The notes beneath the pieces were generated by a model. The model ran no database searches and was not told the DNA's origin. It saw only the letters and a program-made list of their open reading frames with translations. Position numbers and translations under genes: made by a program. From Nematopogon swammerdamellus (Eukaryota; Arthropoda; Insecta; Lepidoptera; Adelidae), in assembly GCA_946902875.1 (NCBI GenBank), contig OX336345.1, positions 6,045,395 to 6,109,394 of the forward strand: a stretch of 64,000 bases of DNA, given 5' to 3'. The number at the start of each line of letters is the position of its first letter. The stretch's first letter is position 1. Shown here in pieces: positions 42,085 to 52,578 of the stretch.

Positions 42085-42262
42085 AACGTCAGGCGAAGCG
42101 GCTATGCAAATAGTTCGTGTTTTCCGTCCAGTTCAGTGTAGCCGACGTGAAATGAAAAGAAGCAACTTACATGGCACCTAGTTCTTTCGATGTTATGGGC
42201 TGACATCAGGGCGGTAGGTGATGTAGCCAACCGTGTCAGTTTCCATAAAAATAAAAAAATAC
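42085..42262 (+). repeat. SINE-A 3' half
   Basis: 'aatagttcgtgttttccgtc', 'cagttcagtgtagccgac', 'ccaaccgtgtcagtttccat' + AAAAATAAAAAAA. Confidence 0.85.
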
Positions 42263-42466
42263 GTTTTCTATCCGTAGTCTATACATGCAGCTAACGAAAT
42301 TACGTTCACGGAATCGTTCGTTCAACTAAACTACGGTTATCCAAAATACATGATGCTAACAAACGTCAAATAAATGACATCATAACTTGATTCTGTCAGA
42401 CGCAGGCAGCACTAAAAAAAAATGTCCAACTGTAAAGATAAAATGTCTCTAAAACCCATCAATTGG

Positions 42467-42860
42467 GGTATCGTATTAGCTCAGTGGTGCAGACAGTCAA
42501 CTGTCGCTATTGAATGTTAAGCAACGCTGGGTGCGGTCAGTTCTTGGATGGGTGACCGGTGACCGTTGGAGGCTGACCGAGGTTCGGATTCCTCGTAAAA
42601 CTGTAGGTCCCTTCCCTCCTAATCTTACTTGGTGGTAGGGTTTAACCCGCCCGGGTTGGTACCACCGCACTGAATGAAACGTCGTCGGTCTAAACGGCTA
42701 TGTAAATAGTTTGTGTTTTCCAACCAGTTCAGTGTAGCCGGCACGATCAAAGGGGGAAGCACTGACATGGCACCTAGTTCACCCGGTGTTATGGGCTGAC
42801 ATCACGGACGTTGTAGGTGATGTAGCCAAACGTGTCAGTTTCCATAAAAATAAAAAAAAT
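42467..42860 (+). repeat. SINE-A, near full length
   Basis: A box 'tagctcagtggtgcagacag', 5S-like 'gttaagcaacgctgggtgcg' and 'gtcagttcttggatgggtga', 'gttggaggctgacc', B-like 'aggttcggattcc', core and complete tail. Only the first eight bases of the head diverge. Same subfamily as 49,801-50,186 and the copy nested in Transib. Confidence 0.88.
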
Positions 42861-43078
42861 CGTTGTTCTACAGGCTTGCAACTATAGTTTAACATTTAAA
42901 ATAATAATTTTGGACATACATTTTTGCAAAGAAAGGTGGCAACCCTAAGGCGAGACAGTTATTCATTGATACCTCTGATTACCTTGAGTGTCGTGTCCTC
43001 AATGCACTAATTGCATTATGCGTATACCTATTAATTAATTAATTAATACATTCGTAAGTAACATGTAACAATACGTAC

Positions 43079-43390
43079 ATACATATCACACACGCTGAAT
43101 CCCGACAATCGGGGTAAGCAGAGTAATCGGTGTTGTGCTGCAAGAACTCTGGTAAATTACAGCACAACACCGAACACTACGTTTCGCAAACATTCGAACA
43201 AGATTCAATAGATCAAGCAGCAAGTAAGGCACAAAGACCCACCTGATGCATCATCTTGGCATCGCGGCATCTTGTCCTTATCCCTTAGTCGCCTTTTACG
43301 ACATGCATGGGGAGAAATGCAGTGGGGCTATTCTTTTTAAGTATCGGCCCGACACGGTACCCGGCCCGACACGGTATAATACGTTTGTCA
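43079..43390 (+). repeat. Family C repeat joined to A'-type sequence
   Basis: 'cacgctgaatcccgacaatc', 'ggggtaagcagagtaatcgg', 'tacagcacaacaccgaacac', then at 43,278-43,380 'cccttagtcgccttttacga', 'gcagtggggctattctttt', 'cggcccgacacggtac', which is the minus orientation of the A' head. The A' head therefore exists as the end of a longer repeat as well as in SINEs. Confidence 0.65.
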
Positions 43391-43633
43391 AGAAAATCGT
43401 TTCGCCTTGCAAGTTTACGATTACCTACGCTATGTCAAGCCAAAGTTTTTCAAGAAGGTTTATCGTCTTCCTGAACGCAGCTCGGCCTGAAGCTTCGCCG
43501 TTAGTTACTTACTATAATTGAGATGGTTTATCGACTTCCTGAAAGCAGCTCGGCCCTCGGCCTCGCCCATAGTTACTTAGTGTCTTCCTTGAAATACGAA
43601 TTTCACGCGAGCGGAGCCGCGGGCTCAGCTAGT
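43391..43633 (+). mobile_element. Helitron-like 3' end preceded by tandem duplication
   Basis: Ends 'cgcgagcggagccgcgggct' + 'cagctag' + T, i.e. a small GC hairpin (gagc/gctc) followed by CTAG and host T, as in Helitron 3' ends (CTRR|T). Upstream, 'ggtttatcg' + 't/acttcctgaa' + 'gcagctcggcc' occurs twice (43,459 and 43,524). Confidence 0.5.
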
Positions 43634-44021
43634 AATATAATATTTAGAACGTTTCGCAAGCAATTGAGCCTGTAAATTTATTTAATTCAATATGATTTTC
43701 TTAAGACAAAATTCTTACCATGACTAGGTTCAACAGGCATCATCAGTTATTCAAGCTTGTGTGTTCACACGTGTCAGGTGCTCGGGTGCTCGGTAAATGG
43801 GTCCACACGCGACGAATCAGCCGTTCATCGAGAAATTATTTAAAACACACAAGATCGAAACTGGTTCTCCGGGCGGGCGCGGCGGCGGCACCGATGCGAC
43901 GGCGGTACGGCGGCCCACCGAACCTGGGGACCATACACCCGCCTCCCGTTTCGATCGTTCGTCACTTAGGTCGCTTCATCCCCGACTAGGTATGTCCGTT
44001 TCATTCTGTACACCGTAATTT

Positions 44022-44272
44022 TTTTTTTAACTGGCACGGATGGCTACTTCACCTACAACATCAATGATTTCGGCCCATAACACCGGTTGAACTAGGTGCC
44101 ATGTCAGTGCTTCCCATTGGAAACAAACTAATTACATAGCCGTTTAAACCGACCTTTCAGTCAGTGCGGTGGTATCAACCCGGGCGGGTTAAACTCCACC
44201 CAGTAAGGTAAGAAGGGAAGGGACCTCAGCTTAAGTGAAATCCGAACCACGGTCAGCCTCTAACGATTTTTG
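44022..44272 (-). repeat. SINE-A, head-truncated
   Basis: 'tttttttttaactggcacgg', 'taacaccggttgaactaggt', core 'gaagggacctcagcttaagt', ending just into the head 'ccacggtcagcctctaac'. Confidence 0.82.
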
Positions 44273-45305
44273 GCGCAGCTCGGTTTCAATAATCGAACAT
44301 CTCGATGGTTTTAATGTAACAAACACGCTTTCAGGGAAGTATTTTCCATAATAGGGCACATGGGGCACGAGGCCAGGGACCCCCGGTTCCATGAGGGCCC
44401 CAAAGTGCAGACGTCGTCGTCGTTTACACCGAAAAAGTAAATATAAATGTTTAGTGTATTTTACTTAGAATTGCCGTTAAAATTTCTAAATTTAAATCGG
44501 AAATCCGATGACACCATTCTATATATTATAAAAATATTCTATACTATTTTTAAATAGTGAACCAAATTTTACAACATCTAAAAAAATCTGAAAAATACAT
44601 ATAGCGTAAATTTTCTTAATGAATTCTATAAAACGTGTACAAATATTTTAATACCTTTAAAATATCTGGATCCTCTCAATTCTTTCCTTTAGTTCTTCTT
44701 ACTCTTCAGAATCTCCTGGCTCTAACCTGGTGTTAGCAGAACACCACCAGCTTAAGCCAGATGGCACAGTTTAGGCTATAAGATGAAATAAAGAAGAAGT
44801 AGCAAGTATAAGAAGAGAAACCGTAGTATAACTATGGTTCAATACTGAAGTTTTCATTAATTTTTTTTACTTTCCAAAAGGGCCCCCAAACGTGCCCCTG
44901 CATGGTCTAAGACTTTGTTGCGCCCCTAGGCTCGATGCGCGACGGACTCGAGCGAGGATGTAGCGAGCGAAGGATACGGCATTTAAACTCGATCTTTTAT
45001 CTCTCAAATCAATTAAACGAGTACGTTGATAATGATTGTGTGAGCGCGACGAGTGATTGCAGTCTCCCCGCGCGCGCGACAGGGACGGAGCTAGCTCGTG
45101 TAATCATAGCAGCCATCGGAGTACACGCGCTGATGAATGTCTCGTAGGGAGTAATTTTAACTTGCATGTAGGTACTGCCGTTGCCGCGAATAGTGATCAT
45201 GGGGAAATAAACTTTCAGCGATTATTCCCTGTGGCGAATAGTCGAGTTATTCGCCATAATAATTATTCGATATTAAAAACGACACTAAAAATTAAATAGT
45301 AAAAC
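44273..45305. other. No gene recognised
   Basis: 44,355-44,405 and 44,877-44,925 share inverted 'gggc.c' / 'gggcccc' motifs that may be MITE ends, but I could not align them convincingly. The short open frames are not supported. Confidence 0.35.
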
Positions 45306-45626
45306 TTTTTTATGGAAACGGACACGGTTGGCTACATCACCTACAACATCCGCGATGTCAGCCCATAACACCGGCTGAACTAGGTGCCATGCCAGTGCTT
45401 CCATTCATTTCAAGTCGGCTACACAGAACCCTTTCGACCGACGTTTCATTCAGTGCAATGGTGGTATAAACCCTACCACCTAGTAAGTAAGGTAAGAAGG
45501 GAAGGGACCTACAGTTTTACGTTGAATCCGAACCACGGTCAGCCTTCAACGGTCGAGCCATCGAAGTACTGACCGCGTTCAGGGAACAACAGTCGACCGA
45601 CCGCACCACTGAGCTCCCGAGGCTGA
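45306..45626 (-). repeat. SINE-A, full length with internal deletion
   Basis: Tail 'tttttatggaaacggacacg', core 'agggacctacagttttacgt', head 'catcgaagtactgaccgcgt', 'gagctcccgaggctga'. The stretch between 'cggctacacagaac' and 'cctttcgaccgacg' is shortened. Confidence 0.86.
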
Positions 45627-45807
45627 ACCGAGGCGTAACATGATTGATCAGCCGTGCGTAGGAGCGTCGCCTGAAATAATTTAAAATTTTGAGCCCCCAA
45701 AACGTCCAGTAGGTTTTTTGCTTCCTAACTCCAGAGGGGCTGAAAGTTTCTACTGAAAAAGCCAATATTTTTATGGCGCTTCGCTGTATTTAGAGGGCGA
45801 AGAGGGT

Positions 45808-45866
45808 ACCCCCCCTCCCCCCCCCCCGCCCCCCACCCCCCCCTCTCGCCCCTCCCCCTCCCCCCA
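45808..45866 (+). repeat. Poly-C rich tract
   Basis: Almost pure C with a few t, a and g, giving false Gly/Pro-rich frames on both strands. Confidence 0.9.
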
Positions 45867-46493
45867 TTCGCGTTGTCCCGCCGCCGCGCCGACTCCGCCG
45901 CCCGCGTCGCGTCCCGCGCTCCTATTACTGTAATTACAAGGAATTACTCGGCCAATGCACTGCACCGGCTAGTCCTGTGCATGTTATTACTTGCTACATG
46001 TTCCCGCGGCTCCGCTAGCGGTAGAGTCCACGAAAACTCTGTGTATATCGCGCGAATAGTTTTCGAGTACCTAAATCAGACTAAAGCTAAGCGAATTTGT
46101 AGATTTTTTTTCCGGCTGACTTCATTGTCGATCCCACTGCTCAGCTCGTATGAATAATGGCGTGATGCTCTATGGATATACATATGGGACTTGGGAGATA
46201 TGTCGCATTATATTGGCAAAAACCGCAACCGAATAGGGGTGAGGGTTAGTTAATCGCAGGTTTGATAGCAAATTGCTGGTAGTTATATCCTGTAGTTTAG
46301 GATGTTGGAAGAATATTAGTGAAAGAATTAGCCCGAGGAGATAAATACTTTTCGAGAATTGTTTTTTCAAAATTTAAACAGGTCACTGGTCAGACATTGT
46401 TACTTTGCGGAAAAGCTAAATTCACCGCCCCGATATAACCTGTTAGTATGGCTATTCCCTAGATTCTTTTTATAAGCCGGAGGCGTGGAGGGA

Positions 46494-46628
46494 GTGCAGC
46501 CCCCGTCCGCTCTAACAAAGCGCAGGCGCCCGTGTGAGTCGTAGCGGCCTTCGGCGACCAAAGAGCCGAAGCTGCGGACGCGAGCATGGGTGCCTGCGCT
46601 TTGTTACGCAAGGACGAAGGGGCTGCAC
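46494..46628. repeat. 135-bp fold-back structure
   Basis: Outer arms 'gtgcagcccccgtccgctct' + 'aacaaagcgcaggcgccc' (46,494-46,531) and its imperfect reverse complement at 46,588-46,628. An inner pair 'gcggccttcggc' / 'gccgaagctgc' lies at 46,543 and 46,565. One long hairpin, possibly a MITE core. Confidence 0.75.
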
Positions 46629-46671
46629 TTCCCGCAGTGCCAGAGAAGAGGTAATCGTAGATAATTAGCTA

Positions 46672-47769
46672 ATGAGTTTTTTTTATACGTTTGAATTTTC
46701 TTCAAGCTATCGACTTGTTTTGGGGGCGGGGAAACTTTTTCTGCTCACTTCATTATTTCATATGCTTCATTTCTCATTTTCGCTCCCTTTTTGGAGGTAC
46801 TTTGTATGCCCCCCCTCCCTAAACGCCGGTGTCCCTCAGGGAGGTGTGCTTTCTCCACTTCTTTTCTCTGTATTTATTAATACACTAGCCCAAATTCTGG
46901 TTTGTCACTACCACTTCTATGCTGACGATTTGCAGCTTTACCGCCAGTCTTCCGTATCCGAGCTTTTGCCCACTATCAACCTTGTCAATTCAGATTTATC
47001 TGGAGTGCGTCATTGGACAGATCGTTTTGGCCTTCAAGTCAATCCATCAAAATCTCAAATCATGATAGTGGGCAGTAGCAAATTCTTGAGTAGAATAGAT
47101 AGGGACAATTTGCCGCCAGTGTCATATAACGGTGTCACTATTACATACAGCAGAGTAGTCAAGAACCTCGGCATTGTCATGGACGACTCTCTTTCTTGGG
47201 TCCAGCATGTCAGTGGGGTATGCAAGAAGGTTTACGGTGCTATGCATTCTCTAAAGCGACTCAATCGATTCCTTCCGGTCGAAACCAAGACTATGCTAGT
47301 ACAATCCCTTATTCACCCAATTCTGGATTATGGCGATATCTGCAATCTCGATTTAAACGAAGAGCTACTCAATAAGTTAGATCGTTTACTCAATTTCGGC
47401 ATCCGATTTATTTTCGGATTGCGTAAATATGATCATGTTTCTGCTTACCGTGATCAACTTGAGTGGCTCACTATTCGTCAACGTCGGAACATGCATGTTC
47501 TTTCCCTTCTCTTTACAATTCTTAACGACCCCAATTCCCCCATCTACCTCAGAGAGAGGTTTGCCTATCTCTCCTCGCATGGCGTACCGCTAAGGTCAGC
47601 TGACAGCCTCCTTCTTCTCATCCCCTCTCACAGCTCCTCTAGCTATTCCGAATCGTTTTCTGTAATGTCAGCGCGCCTGTGGAATAATCTCCCACCAGCC
47701 ATCAAAACATCTCCAACTCTTGCCACATTCAAAAAGCGTCTGAAAGAAATGTATCTCTCCAAAGAATAG
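46672..47769 (+). CDS. Reverse transcriptase C-terminal part (non-LTR), 365 codons open
   Basis: Palm-domain motifs are visible: NAGVPQGGVLSPLLFSVFIN at residues 51-70, the catalytic box FYADD at 82-86, then 'LQVNPSKSQIMIVGSS', 'VKNLGIVMDDSLSW' and the C-terminal 'SARLWNNLPPAIKTSPTLAT'. The order is normal for CR1/Jockey-like ORF2 C-termini. The N-terminal endonuclease and the first RT motifs are absent. Residues 1-45 do not look like RT and are probably flanking DNA read in frame, so the ATG is not a true start. The retained part has no stop, which suggests a fairly young insertion. Not functional by itself. Confidence 0.85.
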   Translation: MSFFYTFEFSSSYRLVLGAGKLFLLTSLFHMLHFSFSLPFWRYFVCPPSLNAGVPQGGVLSPLLFSVFINTLAQILVCHYHFYADDLQLYRQSSVSELLPTINLVNSDLSGVRHWTDRFGLQVNPSKSQIMIVGSSKFLSRIDRDNLPPVSYNGVTITYSRVVKNLGIVMDDSLSWVQHVSGVCKKVYGAMHSLKRLNRFLPVETKTMLVQSLIHPILDYGDICNLDLNEELLNKLDRLLNFGIRFIFGLRKYDHVSAYRDQLEWLTIRQRRNMHVLSLLFTILNDPNSPIYLRERFAYLSSHGVPLRSADSLLLLIPSHSSSSYSESFSVMSARLWNNLPPAIKTSPTLATFKKRLKEMYLSKE

Positions 47770-48132
47770 AGGTGATTTACTTTATTATTTACAGATATGA
47801 AGTAGTTTATGTAATGTGTGTATCAAGTATCTATTATTAGTATATAGTACATATATAAGTATGCTTCTATGTATTCTTATTTAGTATGAAAAATACATCC
47901 TATGTTTAAGTAATATATTCTAGTATTTTACCTACATATGTATAGGTATTATATGCCCGGCGTCTTGTTCACTTAATTTTATTGTTTTGTTAGTATTAAG
48001 TTTGTGTCATTTTTCTTCTGCTTTGCTACCCTTATAATAAGTTTTCATAAAAGTCAGGTTGACTGGGAGAGATTGCCTTAGGTAATAAGTCCGCCTTTTG
48101 TAAAATCGTTGTATTGGAAAGCAATAAAGCAT

Positions 48133-48153
48133 ATTCTATTCTATTCTATTCTA
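48133..48153 (+). repeat. (ATTCT)n tail of the LINE
   Basis: Four to five pentanucleotide units directly after 'gcaataaagcat'. Confidence 0.9.
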
Positions 48154-48169
48154 AACGGCCTCCGTCCTT

Positions 48170-48190
48170 GGGGGGGGGGGGGGGGGGGGG
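48170..48190 (+). repeat. Homopolymer G21 tract
   Basis: Twenty-one G in a row, 17 bp downstream of the LINE tail. Confidence 0.9.
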
Positions 48191-48433
48191 TTCATAAATC
48201 GATATACAAGCTCCCCCTCCCCACCCCCTCCGCCACCTGCCAGTAACTAACCTGCCAGTACGGTACGGTACTGCAGTACAGTAGGTACGGTACGGCAGAT
48301 GTTGAATCTTGTAATAATAATGTAGGGACTTCATAGTGATTACACCGGAGCGGGCGGCTTCTTCACGCACTGGCGACCCATCCAGCGAGCTCGAAGGGGG
48401 AAAACTAGTTCATTTTTCGACCATACAGTTTCT

Positions 48434-48943
48434 ATGGTTCCGTACCTTCAAAGGTAAAACGGAACAATTATAAGAACAGAGGTTTTTCTCGAAAACGAAG
48501 TACTAGCAACTTAAAAAACTCGATAAAGTTTGGTAGCAATGGCCCAAAGGAGCGAACAGGTTAAATTAACACATCGTTTGGGGTATCATTTGAAAGAGCT
48601 AACTAGGGATTCTAAAAAAAAATTTTTTATATTTGTAAGTTCAGTGGTTTTGTTTTTTTTTTTTTTGTCCTGGGCGGAAAGCACGAACTACATATAGTTT
48701 TACGTGGAATCGGAACAATGGCCAGCATCAACGGTCAAACGGTCATCCATTCGAGTTCTGGCCGTGCCGGGTGTGCTTAAAATCACGATCTGACGTCGAT
48801 CCCTAGCACCACCCGGCTGAAGCGATTTTAATTATTCTATTAATAAAATTATCCAAACATGCACACGCGTCACGTCTGTTTGACAGTGAGGTGGCCAGAG
48901 ACAACGGATCACCACGTGACACGATCCTGACACACCTTAATGA
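48434..48943. repeat. Family F fragment and degraded SINE-A head
   Basis: 48,434-48,480 'ggttccgtaccttcaaaggt', 'aaaacggaacaatta' is a family F end. 48,690-48,790 ('ttacgtggaatcggaacaat', 'tcaacggtcaaacggtcatc') is a decayed minus-strand SINE-A head. Confidence 0.5.
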
Positions 48944-49190
48944 ATATCACCTAAAAATTATAGAGATGAACATCGTATATCGTCGAACAATTATAGTGAT
49001 GAGTATCGTTTAACAATTATAGTGATGAATATCACTATAATTGTTAAACGATAAATAACGAAACGAAAAATAATAATTATAGAGATGAATATTGTCTAAA
49101 AGTTAAAGTGATGAATATCGTCTAACAATTATGGTGATGAATATCGTTGAACAATAATTATGGCAGTGTTGAATATCGTCTAAAAATTCG
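48944..49190 (+). repeat. Tandem repeat of 'aattatagtgatgaatatcg' units with a hairpin
   Basis: Seven or so units of about 30-35 bp with variants (atagagatga, atggtgatga). At 49,004-49,053 a unit is followed by its inverted copy, giving a perfect 23-bp stem with a GAAT loop. Confidence 0.85.
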
Positions 49191-49589
49191 CACTTTGATT
49201 GTTACCGCACATGTATGAAATGCTTACATAAAACAACGGACATTTGCGCGTGCGCATGTGCTGGTGAGGAGGCGGTCGCCGTGTTTTGTATAAGCAAATA
49301 ACATCCCATCCTTCTTCTCTTCTACCGCCGTTGGAGTATTTCTCAAACTGAAGTCGCTATCTTAGTATTCGGTCGAGCTTAGGGTAATCGCATTTGTATT
49401 TTTTTTTATTAATATATTTTTTTCCTTAAGAAAACAGATTGTACAGAAAAAAATTAACAATAAAAATATAAACACAAATTAAAAGTTTCCCTGTATAGCA
49501 GAGTTAAATTGTGGTCACAATAGGCGAGAAATGGGTCAGATTTTATTGTGCTTTATAGGTTTCTGTATCTACCCTGCACGGAAGCTTAC

Positions 49590-49735
49590 GTCGCCGTCTG
49601 TCTATCTGTCTGTTCTTCTTTCTTTCTGTCTGTCCGTCCGTCTGTCCGTCCGATGACGTATCTTTGGAACCGTAATGGGTAGCCGGTTGAAATTTTCACA
49701 GAATATGTGTTCGAATATCGGCGCGCGAGTCCGAT
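49590..49735 (-). repeat. Family F fragment
   Basis: 'gtctgtccgtccgtctgtcc', 'accgtaatgggtagccggtt', 'gaaattttcacagaatatgt': reversed middle part of family F (compare 12,545-12,630). Confidence 0.65.
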
Positions 49736-49800
49736 TCGATTTCATCTATTTGTTTAGTTTTCATAGATATTTCTAATTAGTTGTCCAGTGAAAAATACTG

Positions 49801-50186
49801 TTTTTTTTTTATGGAAACTGACACTGTTGGCTACATCACCTACAACGTCCGTGATGTCAGCCCATAACACCGGGTGAACTAGGTGCCATGTCAGTGCTTC
49901 TCCCTTTGATCGTGCCGGCTACACTGAACTGGTCGGAAAACACAAACTATTTACATAGCCGTTTTAACCGACGTTTCATTCAGTGCGCTGGTACCAACCC
50001 GGGCGGGTTAAACCCTACCACCAAGTAATATTAGGAGGGAATGGACCTACAGTTTTACGAGGAATCCGAACCTCGGTCAGCCTCCAACGGTCAGCGGTCA
50101 CCCATCCAAGTACTGACCGCACCCAGCGTTGCTTAACATTCAATAGCGACAGTTCACTGTCTGCACCACTGAGCTATCGAGGCTGA
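49801..50186 (-). repeat. SINE-A, full length
   Basis: Complete from T10 + 'atggaaactgacactgttgg' to 'ccaagtactgaccgcaccca', 'gcgttgcttaac' and 'gagctatcgaggctga'. Good reference copy for the subfamily shared with 42,467 and the Transib-nested copy. Confidence 0.9.
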
Positions 50187-50293
50187 CTGGTAGAGTAAGT
50201 CAGTCTTTTAATACCTAATAAAGAATCCGTTAGTGTGAGTAATTGTTTTTCTTGACTTTACATTTTTTTCACTGGCGGATGTCGTGTTCGCAT

Positions 50294-50420
50294 GAATAGA
50301 GTAGAATAGAATAGAATATTTATTGGTATATCACATATACAAGTCACAGACACACAATCCCACATTTTCAAATTTTACAAATTTTAGAAAATAAAATACA
50401 ATTTAATGATATTCAATAGG
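50294..50420 (-). mobile_element. Non-LTR 3' tail fragment
   Basis: (GAATA)n-type start 'gaatagaatagaatatttat' followed by AT-rich sequence: the reverse of the tail at 48,115-48,153. No RT frame is retained here. Confidence 0.5.
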
Positions 50421-50988
50421 TAATACATAATAATAAAAATCTTATATTAAAATTAAAATTTAATATTAAATAAATAGTTTCTATTCAAAGCCAATATACT
50501 AAGTTTTTTGTTTTGTTTTTAAACGTTCGTACGTAACGATTGTTACCTAACCTAATAAAATTAAATAAATAATAAAATGTCCGATATTAGTGAGTATTCA
50601 CTCAGTATTATGAAACAGCGACTCGTGCTTATGAATAAGAGCGGCCGTTGAGGTCTCGTCCAAGGTCGCAGGCTGTCCGGCGCTCACTCCCTGCGCTCAT
50701 ACACATACGTGCGCGCACGAATCCGCGCACGCGCACACATCGCGAGCGACTGCGAGAGAGAGAGCACTACAAGTCAACAAGCGGACGTGCTTGGTACGAG
50801 TTGTAATGTACATATTGTGCTCTGGCTACTTCTAGTGTTGAAGCGCATCAAATTAAATAGTTCTAAATTATTAAGAACATTGATCAAATCAAGATTTATG
50901 TGTCTTTCTACTTATTGACTGAGTGTTTTACAGAAGAAAATATATGTATTGTTTCAATTGCAGCAACCATTATTTCTTTCTTTACATA

Positions 50989-51910
50989 GGCTGTTCCGAA
51001 AATTGTTAGTGAAATGAAAAATAGTTAGAATATGAAAAAAAAATATTTACAGCTTTTCAAAATATTCCCTTCCAATCGCTATGCACTTATGCATTCGGGT
51101 GAACCAGGTTTCAAAACATTTAAAAAACGTATCTTGCGGGAGGTCGAAAAATAACCGCCGAAATTCTTCGACGGCCTCGTCTGCAGTGTTGAATTTTCGC
51201 CCGTGAAGCATTTTTTTTACCGTGGGAATTAAAAAAAAAACGCATGGAGCTAAATCTGGGCTGTACGGAGGATGGGATAACCTTTGTACCCCCGATGTTG
51301 TCAAATAGTCCATGTTTCTACCGGTGCGTGAGCGGGCGCGTTATCTTGGTGAAAAAGAATGCCACGGACGCCGCTCCTTGAGCGCTCGTTATTCAACTCC
51401 CGGAAAGCTTGAGGCAGGCAAACTTCGCAATACCAATCTTCAGTTCAGCTTGAATCTCCCGATGTGTAAAGTGTCTATTCTCCCGCAATAGCCACTTTAC
51501 CCTGATGACGTTTTCATGAGTGACTGCAGTTGATGGTCGGCCGGGTCTGGGGTCATGGTTTAGGTTCTTTCGACCACGTTTAAATTCACGAAACCAAAAA
51601 GTAACGGTTGCTAACGCAGGAGCAGACTCCCCAAAAGCAGCTTGTAAATTTTCGTGAGATTCCTTGAAGGTTAACCCTAGTTTATAATCATAGAAAATCA
51701 TAACACGAAAAGCTTCTCGCGAGACGTCCATTGTTGCAAATAAAATATGAGTGACGGATAACGGTTAAAAATATTTAAAAAAAGAACTTCACATAGGTGG
51801 CCAATAATTTTCATCAAGGAGATTTGTATTTAAATTAGCCGTCAAATCAAAATAGTTTCAGGAAAAAAAAAATTTTATTTATTCTGTGGCTAACAATTTT
51901 CGGAACAGCC
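50989..51910 (-). mobile_element. Internally deleted mariner element
   Basis: TIR 'ggctgttccgaaaattgtta' + 'g' at the left; its reverse complement ends at 51,910. TA precedes the left end (50,987-50,988); the corresponding right dinucleotide reads CA, probably a mutated TA. It is 922 bp, shorter than a full mariner (about 1.3 kb), with a broken transposase inside. Confidence 0.85.
51047..51731 (-). pseudogene. Mariner transposase pseudogene
   Basis: 51,393-51,731 encodes the N-terminal part: paired helix-turn-helix with 'REFKRGRKNLNHDPRPGRPS' and 'ENRHFTHREIQAELKIGIA'. The frame then shifts; 51,314-51,425 read in the next frame gives 'VCLPQAFRELN' and 'FHQDNAPAH' (second catalytic Asp region); 51,047-51,313 gives 'YSPDLAPCVFFLIP', where the third catalytic Asp of the usual CDFFLFP-type motif is replaced by Val. 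The segment with the first catalytic Asp is deleted at about 51,430. Inactive on three counts: deletion, frameshift, and loss of the third Asp. Confidence 0.85.
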
Positions 51911-51939
51911 CACGTATTTATCATTTGTTTTTTTATTAT

Positions 51940-52262
51940 TTTTTTTTATGGAAACTGACACGGTTGGCTTTATGACCTACAACATCCGTGATGTCAGCCC
52001 ATAACACCGGGTGAACTAGTTGCCACGTTAGTGCTTCCCTTCGGTCGTGCCGGCTACACTGAACTGGAAGGAAAACACAAACTATTTACATAGCCGTTTC
52101 AACCGACTTTTCACTTAGTGCGGTGGTACTAACCCGGGCGGGTTAAACCCTACCACCTAGTAATATAAGAAGGGGGAGTCATATCCCTTAGTCGCCTTTT
52201 ACAACATACACGGGGAGAGATGCAGTGAGGATATTCTTTTAAAGTACCGGCCCCACACGGTT
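51940..52262 (-). repeat. SINE-A', full length
   Basis: Tail 'ttttttttatggaaactgac', body, core 'aaaccctaccacctagtaat', head 'ccttagtcgccttttacaac', 'gtaccggccccacacgg'. Confidence 0.88.
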
Positions 52263-52384
52263 CATAACTTGACTAGCTTTTTCCCGCTGCTTCGCTTCGC
52301 GTGACTTCTTGCTCACAGTTCAGGCCGCCGATGACGTAGCGATATGATTTATATCCTAAATCCATCTTGCGAAGTGACATAATG

Positions 52385-52578
52385 TAACAGTTAACAGTTA
52401 CTGGATGTAAGATGGCCGCATAGCAGCCTCGGCTGTGTTCTCCTCTAGTCCAGTATAGCCAGAGATCCAGGGAAGTCTCCGGTATCGCACCTTCCTTCTC
52501 GAAGGTGATATTGGCTGGTCGAAGCATGCGATTTGACCCCTCCGACTCAGCCACTCATACCGAATTACATTTAAAAAA
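52385..52578 (+). repeat. SINE-B 3' half
   Basis: 'tactggatgtaagatggccg', 'ggtgatattggctggtcgaa', 'accgaattacatttaaaaaa'. Confidence 0.82.

Larger units (their letters stand above)
46672..48153 (+). mobile_element. 5'-truncated non-LTR retrotransposon with 3' UTR and (ATTCT)n tail
   Basis: Contains the open RT frame 46,672-47,769, a 3' UTR of about 360 bp, AATAAA at 48,123-48,128 and a terminal ATTCT repeat at 48,133-48,153. 'aataagtccgccttttgtaa' in the 3' UTR is shared, inverted, with 58,960-59,055. A minus-oriented copy of the same tail type starts at 50,294 ('gaatagaatagaat'). The upstream truncation point lies somewhere in 46,670-46,830. Confidence 0.85.

Noticed and set aside
44355..44925. 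Possible MITE with 'gggccccc' type ends
   Set aside because: The inverted motifs are GC-rich and short, and I could not find matching flanking duplications.
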